This document shows positions 44,536 through 52,496 of a stretch of DNA of 64,000 nucleotides, one piece after another. The stretch is taken from contig CBDIHK010000021.1 in NCBI GenBank assembly GCA_965279005.1, positions 124,001-188,000 of the forward strand. Reading direction: 5' to 3'. Both the position numbers and the translations under genes were made by a program. The stretch comes from Planctobacterium sp965279005 (GTDB taxonomy: Bacteria > Pseudomonadota > Gammaproteobacteria > Enterobacterales > Alteromonadaceae). The notes beneath the pieces were generated by a model that was not told the DNA's origin, ran no database searches, and saw only the letters and a program-made list of their open reading frames with translations. Within the stretch, counting starts at the first letter, position 1. Each line of letters opens with the position of its first letter.

Positions 44536-45162
44536 TTGGCATTTTCTAGAGAAATCACCCTGGCTTTTACTGGCGCATCCGGTGCACCTTACAGCTTAAA
44601 ACTACTGCAGTGCTTGGTTGCCGCAGATGTACAGGTGCATCTGCTCGTCTCCAGTGCCGCCAAAGTGGTGTTTGCCACCGAAGAAAAACTGCAATTACCA
44701 GGTTCGCCAGAAAAAATAGCGGCATTTTTGACCGAGAAGTTCGACGCGCAACCGGGACAAATAAAGTGTTATGGCAAAGAAGAATGGTTCTCGCCGGTCG
44801 CAAGTGGTTCAGCAGCCCCCAAAACCATGGTGATATGCCCTTGTTCCACCAGCACCCTGTCGGCGGTAGCGACGGGTGCTAGCAATACACTGATTGAACG
44901 CGCTGCCGACGTAGTAATCAAAGAAAAAGGGCAGCTGATCCTTTTGGTACGGGAAATGCCCTTATCCAGCATCCATTTACAAAACATGCTCAGCCTTAGC
45001 CAACTTGGTGTTACTGTTATGCCTGCGGCACCCGGCTTCTACCACGAACCAAAAACGATAGAAGATTTAGTGGATTTTGTGGTGGCGCGTATTCTGGATC
45101 ACGTTGGCCTGCCGCAAGGCCTGGTATCGCGTTGGGGTTATGACAATAAAAATGCGAAATAA
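44536..45162 (+). CDS. ubiX: UbiX flavin prenyltransferase
   Basis: A 208-residue flavoprotein making the prenylated FMN cofactor used by UbiD in ubiquinone synthesis. The N-terminal TGASGAPYSLKLLQCL binds the flavin phosphate, and SGSAAPKTMVICPCSTSTLSA and LILLVREMPLSSIHL are family blocks. It uses a TTG start, supported by AGGAG six bases upstream. Confidence 0.94.
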   Translation: MAFSREITLAFTGASGAPYSLKLLQCLVAADVQVHLLVSSAAKVVFATEEKLQLPGSPEKIAAFLTEKFDAQPGQIKCYGKEEWFSPVASGSAAPKTMVICPCSTSTLSAVATGASNTLIERAADVVIKEKGQLILLVREMPLSSIHLQNMLSLSQLGVTVMPAAPGFYHEPKTIEDLVDFVVARILDHVGLPQGLVSRWGYDNKNAK

Positions 45163-45259
45163 AGCTTAAAATATAAGCTCCTTCCCAAGCTGGTTACCAT
45201 ATTTTAGGTTCTAAGCAACATGTATGTAGGTATATCTGTATCGCATTAAAGGAAACATT

Positions 45260-46051
45260 ATGGCAAAAATGACTAAAGTGGCCTTGGCGCTCATTACGAC
45301 ACTGGCTAGCAGCCAAGCATTAGCCTGGGGGCAAACAGGACACAGGGTAACAGGTGAGCTGGCGGAGCGTTATTTATCACAGGACGCCAAGGCTGCCATA
45401 GAAAGCTTAATCGGCCATGAAAGCCTTGCACAAGCGTCTACCTGGCCTGATGAAATGCGTTCACACCCCTCTGAGTTTTGGCAAAAAATTGCCTGGCGCT
45501 TCCATTTTACCACCATACCTGACGGCAAAACCTATTTGGAAGTAGAACATCCTAAAGGCGGCGATGCCTACATTGCACTAAATATGTTCCGCGCCCAAGT
45601 ATTGGATGGTGAACTCAGCTTACAGCAACGACAGCTGGCATTGCGTTTTATCGTGCACCTCATCGGGGATTTGCACCAGCCGCTGCACGTCGGCAATGGC
45701 ACAGATCGCGGCGGCAATGACGTGAAAGTGGAATTTTTCAGGGAAGAGTCCAACCTTCACCGGGTCTGGGACTCGGGTATGATTGATAAGGAACGGCTAT
45801 CATTTACCGAATGGACTAACTGGTTGGGCAAAGACATTAGCGAACAAGATGTGAAAGACTGGCAGCAAACTGATCCATTGGTATGGATGCAGGAGAGCCA
45901 AGATTTGCGTATGGGCATTTACCCCGATGACGGGGTAACAGAACTAAGCAGCACTTACAAATTCCAGCATATACCCACAGTGAAACACCGGCTCAAGCAA
46001 GGCGGCGTCCGTATCGCCCACTACCTCAATGAAATGTTTGCAACCGATTAG
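45260..46051 (+). CDS. S1/P1-type nuclease, secreted
   Basis: A 263-residue zinc-dependent single-strand nuclease family protein. The signal peptide ends ...SQALA, so the mature protein starts with Trp, whose amino group is a metal ligand in this family (WGQTGHRV). Further ligands are in STWPDEMRS, HLIGDLHQPLHVGN and DRGGNDV. It could release nucleotides as a phosphate source. AAAGGA before the ATG. Confidence 0.93.
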   Translation: MAKMTKVALALITTLASSQALAWGQTGHRVTGELAERYLSQDAKAAIESLIGHESLAQASTWPDEMRSHPSEFWQKIAWRFHFTTIPDGKTYLEVEHPKGGDAYIALNMFRAQVLDGELSLQQRQLALRFIVHLIGDLHQPLHVGNGTDRGGNDVKVEFFREESNLHRVWDSGMIDKERLSFTEWTNWLGKDISEQDVKDWQQTDPLVWMQESQDLRMGIYPDDGVTELSSTYKFQHIPTVKHRLKQGGVRIAHYLNEMFATD

Positions 46052-46298
46052 AAAAGCTCCTGACATTTCAGCTTAACCAGATCAATAAACGCCCGGCTTG
46101 CGGGCGTTATAAGCTTGCGGTCAGCACTGATTACCGAAAGCTGGTTGCCCACTTGGTATTCAGGCAACAAGGATACTAAATCACCGCGCTTTAGTTCATA
46201 GGCGACGTCAAGTGGCGATTTCAATGCGATACCTTGCCCGGCGAGGGCCCAGCGCCTTACCACGTCAGCATCATTGGAAACCCTGTTGCCATGGACTT
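46048..46298 (-). pseudogene. 3' part of LysR-family regulator, cut by a MITE-like element
   Basis: The C-terminal 83 codons of a LysR effector domain (KVHGNRVSNDADVVRRWALA, GQGIALKS). Joining it to 46831-47473 across the element, keeping one TAA copy, gives an in-frame gene of 298 codons including stop, the usual LysR length. It overlaps the convergent nuclease stop by 4 bases. Confidence 0.85.
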
Positions 46299-46301
46299 TA
46301 A

Positions 46302-46332
46302 TACCGGTTCCATTAAGTATTTGCTCACCCAG
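46302..46332 (+). repeat. Left terminal inverted repeat of the MITE
   Basis: 31 bp; reverse complement of 46800-46830 with two C/T differences. Confidence 0.85.
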
Positions 46333-46799
46333 CGCAGCCTCAGGGACTCAAGTTCAAGGCGCACGAATGAAGTAATACTGGTGGCTTTACTCCGGGCATC
46401 CTGCCCTCCGCCTTTCAGGCCGGCTTCGCCGTTTAATTTCTTTCCAGAAGAAATTATCGAACTTCGTGCAACGAAGACAAAAGTTTCAGGAAAACTTTTG
46501 AATGGCTTTAGCCAGCCGCGCAGCGGTGAAATGCAGGGACGCATTTCATAAATTGTGTTCCTGAGGCGCGTCTTCGATGGGTTTGAAAAGGGTTTATACA
46601 GCGTTTAATGTTCTCGATTTAGACCCGCTCGGCAACTGCGTCCTGCGTTGCTCTAATCTCCTACATCCCTGTAGGGATAGACCATTGAACATTTGCCTTG
46701 TCTACCAAAAGCCGTTGGAACGGCTTAGAACCGCTTTAGCGGGCCTGCGAAGCAGGTGAGCTAACAGGGACGTAGCGAATAAACCCTTTTCAATTCCCA

Positions 46800-46830
46800 C
46801 TGAGTGAACAAATACTTAATGGAACCGGTA
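46800..46830 (-). repeat. Right terminal inverted repeat of the MITE
   Basis: Partner of 46302-46332. Confidence 0.85.
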
Positions 46831-47473
46831 TAACCTTGAACTCGACACCGTTATCTTGGAACCGCCATAAATCGTGGGGTAAGCCATACAACATGTAACA
46901 CAGGCAATTGTGACTGCCTAGATCGTTTGGATGTGTGGGGGCGCCATGCTGTGCAATGTAACCTGGAGAGGCACAAACAACATAGTTGAACTGGGCAATA
47001 GTGGTTGCCACAAGATTACTGTCATTTAACTGCCCATAGCGCAAGGCTATGTCTACCCGCTCTTGGTAAAAATCTGACAAAGTATCTGATAGGAACAATT
47101 GGACCGATAAATCCGGGTGCTCAGCCATAAATTGATCCAACCAGGGGACTAATAGGTTACGTCCCAAGTCTGAAGCTGCCGAAATGTTCAAATTTCCTGA
47201 AATAGAACCGCTATCCGGGTTTACGGCTTCCCTTGCCATCGCCAAGTGCTGGAGGGCAGACTGCCCGTGAAATAGGAAACGTTCCCCCGCTTCACTGAGC
47301 TTTAAACCCCTGGTCGAGCGCACAAACAGCAACGCCCCTAACTCTTTTTCTAATCGCTTGAGCGCAGCACTTGCGGTTGCCACCGTCATGTGCAATAAGC
47401 GGGCACCATTGGAAATACTGCGGGTTTCCGCAATATATTGCACAAGTTGTAGGTCTCTTTCATTCATATTCAA
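46831..47473 (-). pseudogene. 5' part of LysR-family regulator
   Basis: Encodes the N-terminal helix-turn-helix (LQLVQYIAETRSISNGARLL, ATASAALKRLEKELGALLFV) and most of the effector domain, up to GVEFKV. The frame then runs into the element and stops after about 14 foreign codons, near 46790. The truncated protein retains its DNA-binding domain and might still bind. It is divergent from a zinc-type dehydrogenase gene, its probable target. Confidence 0.85.
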
Positions 47474-47569
47474 ATAATTTTTGAAATTGAAACAATTATT
47501 ATTAGCTTAATTATTGACTCCATTTTGCACAAAATAAAACCTAGTTAACAAGTGAAGAGGATCACATTA

Positions 47570-48574
47570 ATGAAAGCCGTTGTTTACAAACAAAGCCTAG
47601 AAATTGCCCATCCTGACAGTTTAATTGATGCCGAGTTACCCACACCTGAGGCAAACGGACGCGACTTACTGATAAAGGTTGAAGCCATCGCGGTTAATCC
47701 AGTGGATTACAAAGTTAGGCAAGGCGTCGACCCGAAAGGAACAAACAAAATCCTAGGCTGGGACGCAGTCGGTACAGTGGTGGCTGTGGGCGATGCAGTG
47801 GAACATTACCAAGTAGGTGATGAAGTTTATTATGCCGGCGATATCACCCGGCCCGGCAGTTATTCAGAATATCAATTAGTTGATGAACGCATTGCTGGCA
47901 AAAAACCCCAAAACCTCAGTAATGCGGAAGCTGCAGCATTGCCACTTACGGCCATTACAGCTTGGGAACTTCTATTTGACCGGTTTAAACTAGCAGCAGA
48001 TACACAAAAGCAACCAACACTATTAGTCATGGGAGCTGCGGGCGGAGTTGGCAGCATATTAGTGCAACTGGCCAAACAACTCACCAACGCCAAAGTCATT
48101 GCAACGGCTTCAAGGCAAGAGTCTGTGGACTGGGTAAAACAGCTTGGCGCAGATGCCGTCATTAACCATCACCAACCCTTGTTACCCCAGCTGGTGCAGC
48201 TTGGTATAGGCCAAGTCAGCCATGTCGCCTGTTTAACCCACTTGGATCAGCACTTCCCACAGTTAGTGGAGGTATTGCAACCACAAGGTATGTTGGGGGC
48301 AATCGAAGGCAGCGACATCAATATCTTTGCGCTTAAAGACAAGAGCATTTCGTTCCATTGGGAATTTATGTTTACCCGCGCCATGTTCCAAACTGAAGAT
48401 ATGGCAAAACAGAAACAGCTATTGGATGAAGTTTCCAACTTAGTGGATCAAGGCAAAATCAAATCCACAATTGGACAAAACTTAGGCCTAATCAACGCAC
48501 CTAACTTGAAAAAAGCCCATGCAATTTTGGAGCAACATAGCGCAGTTGGTAAAATAGTTCTTGAAGGGTTTTAG
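47570..48574 (+). CDS. Zinc-type alcohol dehydrogenase/quinone oxidoreductase family protein
   Basis: A 334-residue MDR-superfamily NADP-dependent oxidoreductase. The N-terminal catalytic domain (VEAIAVNPVDYKVRQG, ILGWDAVGTVVAVGD) lacks the zinc-ligand Cys/His set, so it is more like quinone oxidoreductases. The nucleotide motif GAAGGVGSILVQLAKQL is near residue 156. The ATG at 47570 is preferred over a GTG six codons earlier. Divergent from the disrupted LysR gene, whose loss may alter its expression. Confidence 0.9.
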   Translation: MKAVVYKQSLEIAHPDSLIDAELPTPEANGRDLLIKVEAIAVNPVDYKVRQGVDPKGTNKILGWDAVGTVVAVGDAVEHYQVGDEVYYAGDITRPGSYSEYQLVDERIAGKKPQNLSNAEAAALPLTAITAWELLFDRFKLAADTQKQPTLLVMGAAGGVGSILVQLAKQLTNAKVIATASRQESVDWVKQLGADAVINHHQPLLPQLVQLGIGQVSHVACLTHLDQHFPQLVEVLQPQGMLGAIEGSDINIFALKDKSISFHWEFMFTRAMFQTEDMAKQKQLLDEVSNLVDQGKIKSTIGQNLGLINAPNLKKAHAILEQHSAVGKIVLEGF

Positions 48575-48623
48575 AATCCACAATTAAGTGACTTTAGTGT
48601 TCTACGAAATCGGCTGCATTGCT

Positions 48624-48641
48624 TGTAAGACATTTCTTACA
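48624..48641. promoter_or_regulatory. GacA/UvrY upstream activating site
   Basis: TGTAAGACATTTCTTACA: a perfect match to the TGTAAG-N6-CTTACA consensus bound by GacA-type response regulators, about 185 bases before the predicted start of the downstream Csr RNA, the usual distance. Confidence 0.85.
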
Positions 48642-48775
48642 TTTGTGTCAGATTATTGCAGTAAAAGCGCACTAGTATTACCTACCCTCCATTTTAGCGG
48701 CCTGTTTTTAAAGGCTTTTTGAAATTCCCCCTAAAAACAGAGGTAATTTTTACTACCTGACCAGAAAATGTGCAA

Positions 48776-48804
48776 TGTGCAGAAATATTTCATTACTTTA
48801 TATT
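48776..48804 (+). promoter_or_regulatory. Predicted promoter of the CsrB-like RNA
   Basis: -10 TATATT (48799-48804) with a weak -35 TGTGCA at 17-bp spacing. A weak -35 is usual for promoters that need an activator, here the upstream Gac site. Confidence 0.5.
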
Positions 48805-48810
48805 TGTCCC

Positions 48811-49192
48811 CGTCACATGGAAACAGAAAGGTCAGGAAAATGCGTCAGGAGGCCGCAGGGAGGGAATCGCGGTTGTAAGGAGTTTGGAAAGGGAGCACAG
48901 ATGGATTTGTGTATTATCAGGATGTTTTGTTAAGGAAGTGCGGGGAAGCACGCACCATGGTCGGTGATTATTAACACCTAGGAAGGGTGTCAGGAATAGG
49001 GAAATAGGAAAGGCCACGCAAGGCCAACGCAAAGGATCGGTGACGGATGGAGGAGACCAAGGCAGGGTTATTTGTGCAACTAGGAAAGTTGCACTGGACA
49101 GGGAATCGGAATTGGCCATGAAAGGCCTAAGGTAGGGAAACAGGAACGGACACCAAACCACTAAAAAAGCGTGCTCAAACCACGCTTTTTTT
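48811..49192 (+). ncRNA. csrB: CsrB/RsmY-family regulatory RNA
   Basis: A purine-rich transcript of about 380 nt that should sequester CsrA, the post-transcriptional regulator of carbon storage, motility and biofilm. I counted 27 GGA triplets, many as AGGA, CAGGA or AGGGA. Several lie in hairpin loops, for example GTGC-GGGGAA-GCAC at 48938-48951 and TGCAAC-TAGGAAA-GTTGCA at 49075-49093. It ends in a strong terminator and has a perfect Gac site upstream. Short open frames inside it have no support as genes. The 5' end is predicted, not measured. Confidence 0.88.
49163..49192. terminator. Terminator of the CsrB-like RNA (bidirectional)
   Basis: AAAAAAGCGTG / CACGCTTTTTT with a 7-nt loop and T-run; the A-run gives a T-run on the minus strand, so it may also stop msrA transcription. 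Confidence 0.9.
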
Positions 49193-49243
49193 GTTTTCTG
49201 CTGCTGGATAACGGCATAGCCGCTAACGCCTAGATTGCACCTG

Positions 49244-49780
49244 CTAAACCATCTTCAGTTTATCTGAAAACGTCTTGCGGAATTTAGCCAGTTTCGGCAT
49301 CACCACAAAATTACAGTATTGGTTTTGCGGATTGTTCTTGGCATATTCCTGATGGTACCCCTCAGCTTCGCTGTAATTATTTATCTCTGTTATTTCCGTC
49401 ACTATCGGCTCTGGCCAAACAGCTTGTTCGGTCATCTCTTGGATGATTTGTTCAGCTTGTTGTTTTTGATCCTGATCGTGGTAAAAAATCGCAGTGCGAT
49501 ATTGGCTGCCAATATCATTGCCTTGGCGGTTTAGTTGGGTTGGGTCGTGCAGTGTGAAAAATATTTCCAGCAACTGCCGGTAGCTAATCAAATCCTGGTC
49601 AAACACCAACCTGACCACTTCGGCATGGCCACTTTTACCGCTGCAAACTTGTTCGTAGGTGGGGTTTCTTACTTCTCCACCTGCGTATCCAGATTTGGCG
49701 GAAACAACGCCTTTGATACTATTGTAGGCCGCTTCTAGGCACCAAAAACAACCACCTGCCAATGTCGCTTCACGTAGCAT
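49244..49780 (-). CDS. msrA: Peptide methionine sulfoxide reductase A
   Basis: A 178-residue enzyme repairing methionine-S-sulfoxide. The catalytic motif GGCFWCLEAAYNSIKGV is at the N-terminus; SGYAGG, YHQEYAKNNP and the GSQYRTAIFYH block complete the family pattern. Confidence 0.96.
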   Translation of the reverse strand: MLREATLAGGCFWCLEAAYNSIKGVVSAKSGYAGGEVRNPTYEQVCSGKSGHAEVVRLVFDQDLISYRQLLEIFFTLHDPTQLNRQGNDIGSQYRTAIFYHDQDQKQQAEQIIQEMTEQAVWPEPIVTEITEINNYSEAEGYHQEYAKNNPQNQYCNFVVMPKLAKFRKTFSDKLKMV

Positions 49781-49907
49781 ATATGTGCTTTCCTTCTATT
49801 AAGGGCATTGCAACAGCCCTGACACATCCAAAATAATACTATTAGCGTAATAGTACTTTTAAACTAATCAAATTGTTCAGCAAATCTTGCTATAACATAT
49901 CACTCAA

Positions 49908-50309
49908 ATGTCTGATTCGATTATTATTTTTTACGACGGCTATTGCCCACTTTGCCTGAAGGAAATGGCGCACTTAAAACGCCTAGATGAAGCTGGCCGC
50001 ATCGAACTGGTGGATGTCCAGGAACAGGGCTTCAATGACAGCTACCCTGATATCAATCCCCAGGCGGCACTGTCCCGCCTGCATGCCTACTTGGTTGGCG
50101 GCGACGATAGCAGCAGGAAGCTGATACTGGGCTTAGATGTCACCTACCACGCCTGGCGCTTGGTGGGCAAAGGCTACTGGATCGCCCCCCTGCGTTGGCC
50201 GGTGATCAGGTGGTTTGCCGATAAAGCCTACCTGTGGTTTGCCAAAAACCGTTACAAGATCTCTGGCTGGTTAACCGGCAAATCCCGCTGTTACGATTGC
50301 AAGCTATAA
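49908..50309 (+). CDS. DCC-family (DUF393) thiol-disulfide oxidoreductase
   Basis: A 133-residue protein with FYDGYCPLCLKEMAHLKRLD, giving the D-x-x-C-x-x-C signature of the DCC family, and the C-terminal YDCKL. Predicted thioredoxin-like redox fold; partners unknown. It is divergent from msrA, consistent with a shared oxidative-stress theme (inference). Confidence 0.9.
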   Translation: MSDSIIIFYDGYCPLCLKEMAHLKRLDEAGRIELVDVQEQGFNDSYPDINPQAALSRLHAYLVGGDDSSRKLILGLDVTYHAWRLVGKGYWIAPLRWPVIRWFADKAYLWFAKNRYKISGWLTGKSRCYDCKL

Positions 50310-50315
50310 AGCGCA

Positions 50316-51452
50316 TCAATCTAGCGCTTGGAGAATGCCATTGGCAATTAAGTCCAAGCTCGCTTGTTCCTGCAACCTCGCCTGGTCTGCAGGGACAAAA
50401 TGTTCGTTATTAGTCACTACAATCAATCCCCGTTCAGGGAATAAAGCGATAAATTGGCCGCCCCAGCCCCAGGGCAATACCATTTTTTCCCCGGCGGCTT
50501 CACCCACCCAGGTAAGGTAGCTGTAGCCTTGGATATTGAATTCGCCAAATTCACTGTCTAGCGGCAGTTGTGCCGACAACATAGAGTTCACCCAGGATCC
50601 AGGCATTACTTCAGTGAGGGATCCTTGCGCATGGTCTGTATGGATGCCTTGATCCAGCAATAGCAACCCAAGCTTGGCCAGGTCAACGGCGCGTAACTGC
50701 AACCCAGCGCCACCATTGGTGCTGCCGCCCGCTACCCGCTCCCAGCGGTACTGGTCTATACCCAATGGCTGCAACAATGCAAACTCCAATTGCGTTTCTA
50801 CATCAGGGATCAGTTTGCCTAAGGCAACCCACAGCAAGTGCGAACCCGCTGAATTATACAAAAACCGGCTTCCTGGTTCTGTTGCCATAGGCTTCTGCAA
50901 TAGGTAGGCAACAGGATCCAATGAGTTGACCCAAGTATTGAATTCAGATTCATCCCAGTCAAAACCGCTGGTCATGGTAAGAAGATGGCGTAGGTTAATC
51001 GACGCTTTTTGTGAGTCTATGAGTTCGGGATAGTCATCAGAAAATAACTCCCCTACCGTAATATCAAGGCTGTCGAGATCTCCTCCCTCAAGGAGGATCC
51101 CGGTAAACATCGCTACCACGGTTTTGGTTACCGAGCGGATCTGCAATAAATCTTGGCTTTGTGTGCCGTTAAAATACTGCTCCGCCACCAGGGCACCATC
51201 TTTTAATACCAGCATTGCTTTGAGGTCCGGATTGCTGCTGGCCATGCTATAAGTAACGGCAACCTGGTCATCTTGCAGCCCAACATCTGCCGGGGTCGCC
51301 ACAAGAAACTCTGAGGAAATCGGAGTATAACTCGGCTCAGAAGGAGCGGGGACTGGCGGCGTGGGTTCGGGCACAGTCGTACCAGCGCTATCATTGCCGC
51401 CACCACAGCCAAGCAACATTATGCAAAACAATCCAGTTACCAAGTACTTCAT
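50316..51452 (-). CDS. Serine hydrolase (class C beta-lactamase-like) lipoprotein
   Basis: A 378-residue protein with a lipobox (CIMLLGCGGG), a Pro-rich spacer and a beta-lactamase-related hydrolase domain. The active-site S-x-x-K is RSVTKTVVAMF near residue 105 and the Tyr motif is FLYNSAGSHLL near 197. The WGWGGQFIALFP region fits the third motif. Likely a periplasmic esterase or peptidase; substrate unknown. Confidence 0.88.
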   Translation of the reverse strand: MKYLVTGLFCIMLLGCGGGNDSAGTTVPEPTPPVPAPSEPSYTPISSEFLVATPADVGLQDDQVAVTYSMASSNPDLKAMLVLKDGALVAEQYFNGTQSQDLLQIRSVTKTVVAMFTGILLEGGDLDSLDITVGELFSDDYPELIDSQKASINLRHLLTMTSGFDWDESEFNTWVNSLDPVAYLLQKPMATEPGSRFLYNSAGSHLLWVALGKLIPDVETQLEFALLQPLGIDQYRWERVAGGSTNGGAGLQLRAVDLAKLGLLLLDQGIHTDHAQGSLTEVMPGSWVNSMLSAQLPLDSEFGEFNIQGYSYLTWVGEAAGEKMVLPWGWGGQFIALFPERGLIVVTNNEHFVPADQARLQEQASLDLIANGILQALD

Positions 51453-51543
51453 TTACCCTTCTCCTAATTCCATTCCCTATCCAAGAATCCTTATCCATCA
51501 GCCCTGCGTATACACATCACAAATCAACCACAAGAGCTTAAGT

Positions 51544-52263
51544 ATGTCCACTAACACACTTGTCATAGGTGCCAGTGGCAGTATTGCCCAAGCCATAATC
51601 CAGCAGTTATTGGCCACGAACAACCACAATGTAGTTGGTGTCTCCCGCAGCGAAGCAACTATACAAGACCCAAACTACAAACATTTAGTTTGCAATGATT
51701 ATTCTAAAGTAGAGATTAAAGCTTGTTTGGTGGAAAGTAAATTACCAGAGCTGCACCAGGTTTTCTGCAGCCTAGGCATGCTACACGACAAAAACATGGA
51801 CATTTTTCCAGAAAAAAAGCTGGAAGACCTCAATGCGACGCAACTGCAGCACTATTTCCACATTAACAGCATATTACCCGCTCTCTGGTTAAGCCAGGTG
51901 GTGCCGCTTTTAGCCAAAAAGGCGGCAAGCCAATTGGTTTTTATTAGTGCGCGGGTGGGCAGTATCGGAGATAACCGGCTAGGCGGCTGGTATGGTTACC
52001 GGGCATCCAAGGCAGCCTTGAATAGCATGATTAAAAGTGCCCAAATTGAGCTGCACCGGCGCCGTCCCAAAGCCAGTATCCTATTATACCATCCCGGTAC
52101 AGTGGACACTCCATTGTCGCAGCCTTTCCAAGCGAATGTGGCTGTGGGAAAACTATTCACACCTGAATTTACCGCTTCACAATTGCTTGCACTTATGCCT
52201 TCCCTAAAACCGGACAACGCTCCCTATTACCTAGACTGGCAAGGAAAAACGATTCCTTGGTGA
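51544..52263 (+). CDS. Short-chain dehydrogenase/reductase (SDR)
   Basis: A 239-residue NAD(P)-dependent oxidoreductase. The nucleotide motif LVIGASGSIAQAIIQQLL is at the N-terminus and the catalytic set lies in FISARVGSIGDN and YGYRASKAALN (YxxxK). The ATG at 51544 puts the Rossmann motif at residue 5; the frame is open upstream only as antisense to the serine hydrolase. Confidence 0.9.
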   Translation: MSTNTLVIGASGSIAQAIIQQLLATNNHNVVGVSRSEATIQDPNYKHLVCNDYSKVEIKACLVESKLPELHQVFCSLGMLHDKNMDIFPEKKLEDLNATQLQHYFHINSILPALWLSQVVPLLAKKAASQLVFISARVGSIGDNRLGGWYGYRASKAALNSMIKSAQIELHRRRPKASILLYHPGTVDTPLSQPFQANVAVGKLFTPEFTASQLLALMPSLKPDNAPYYLDWQGKTIPW

Positions 52264-52496
52264 TAGCATTTCCTGACAGCCAGGCCACTTTGCTGGTGAG
52301 TTTTTGCGTGCCAATTGCAGACTTTTACCGAACAGCTTGGTAGGATTGACCAGTTAACATCTGGTTTACATGCTAAAGCAGAAGGCATGTGGTACCAATG
52401 GGCAACACTGGGTGTCCTGCCCATGGGTATAACAGAATGTAGCCGCCACCAGGCAGGCGACATAATAATTATAAGTTGGTTTAAGGAACGTTATTT

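Larger units (their letters stand above)
46302..46830. mobile_element. 529-bp MITE-like non-autonomous element
   Basis: Bounded by 31-bp terminal inverted repeats (46302-46332 and 46800-46830) with two mismatches, both C/T, and flanked by a 3-bp TAA duplication (46299-46301 and 46831-46833). Its repeat starts TACCGGTTCCATTAAGTATT. It has no transposase. A TNA-type 3-bp target is known for the IS1031 group of IS5, but no relationship is proven. The interior is a string of short perfect hairpins, for example AATTTCTT/AAGAAATT, CTTCGT/ACGAAG, GAAATGC/GCATTTC, AGCCGTT/AACGGCT and CCTGC/GCAGG. Confidence 0.85.

Noticed and set aside
46577..46759. Short open frames inside the MITE
   Set aside because: They fall across the hairpin series and lack start signals; the element appears non-coding.
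48770..48967. 65-codon frame (and a 109-codon antisense frame) in the Csr RNA region
   Set aside because: The GGA-motif RNA with Gac site and terminator explains the sequence; the translations are arbitrary.
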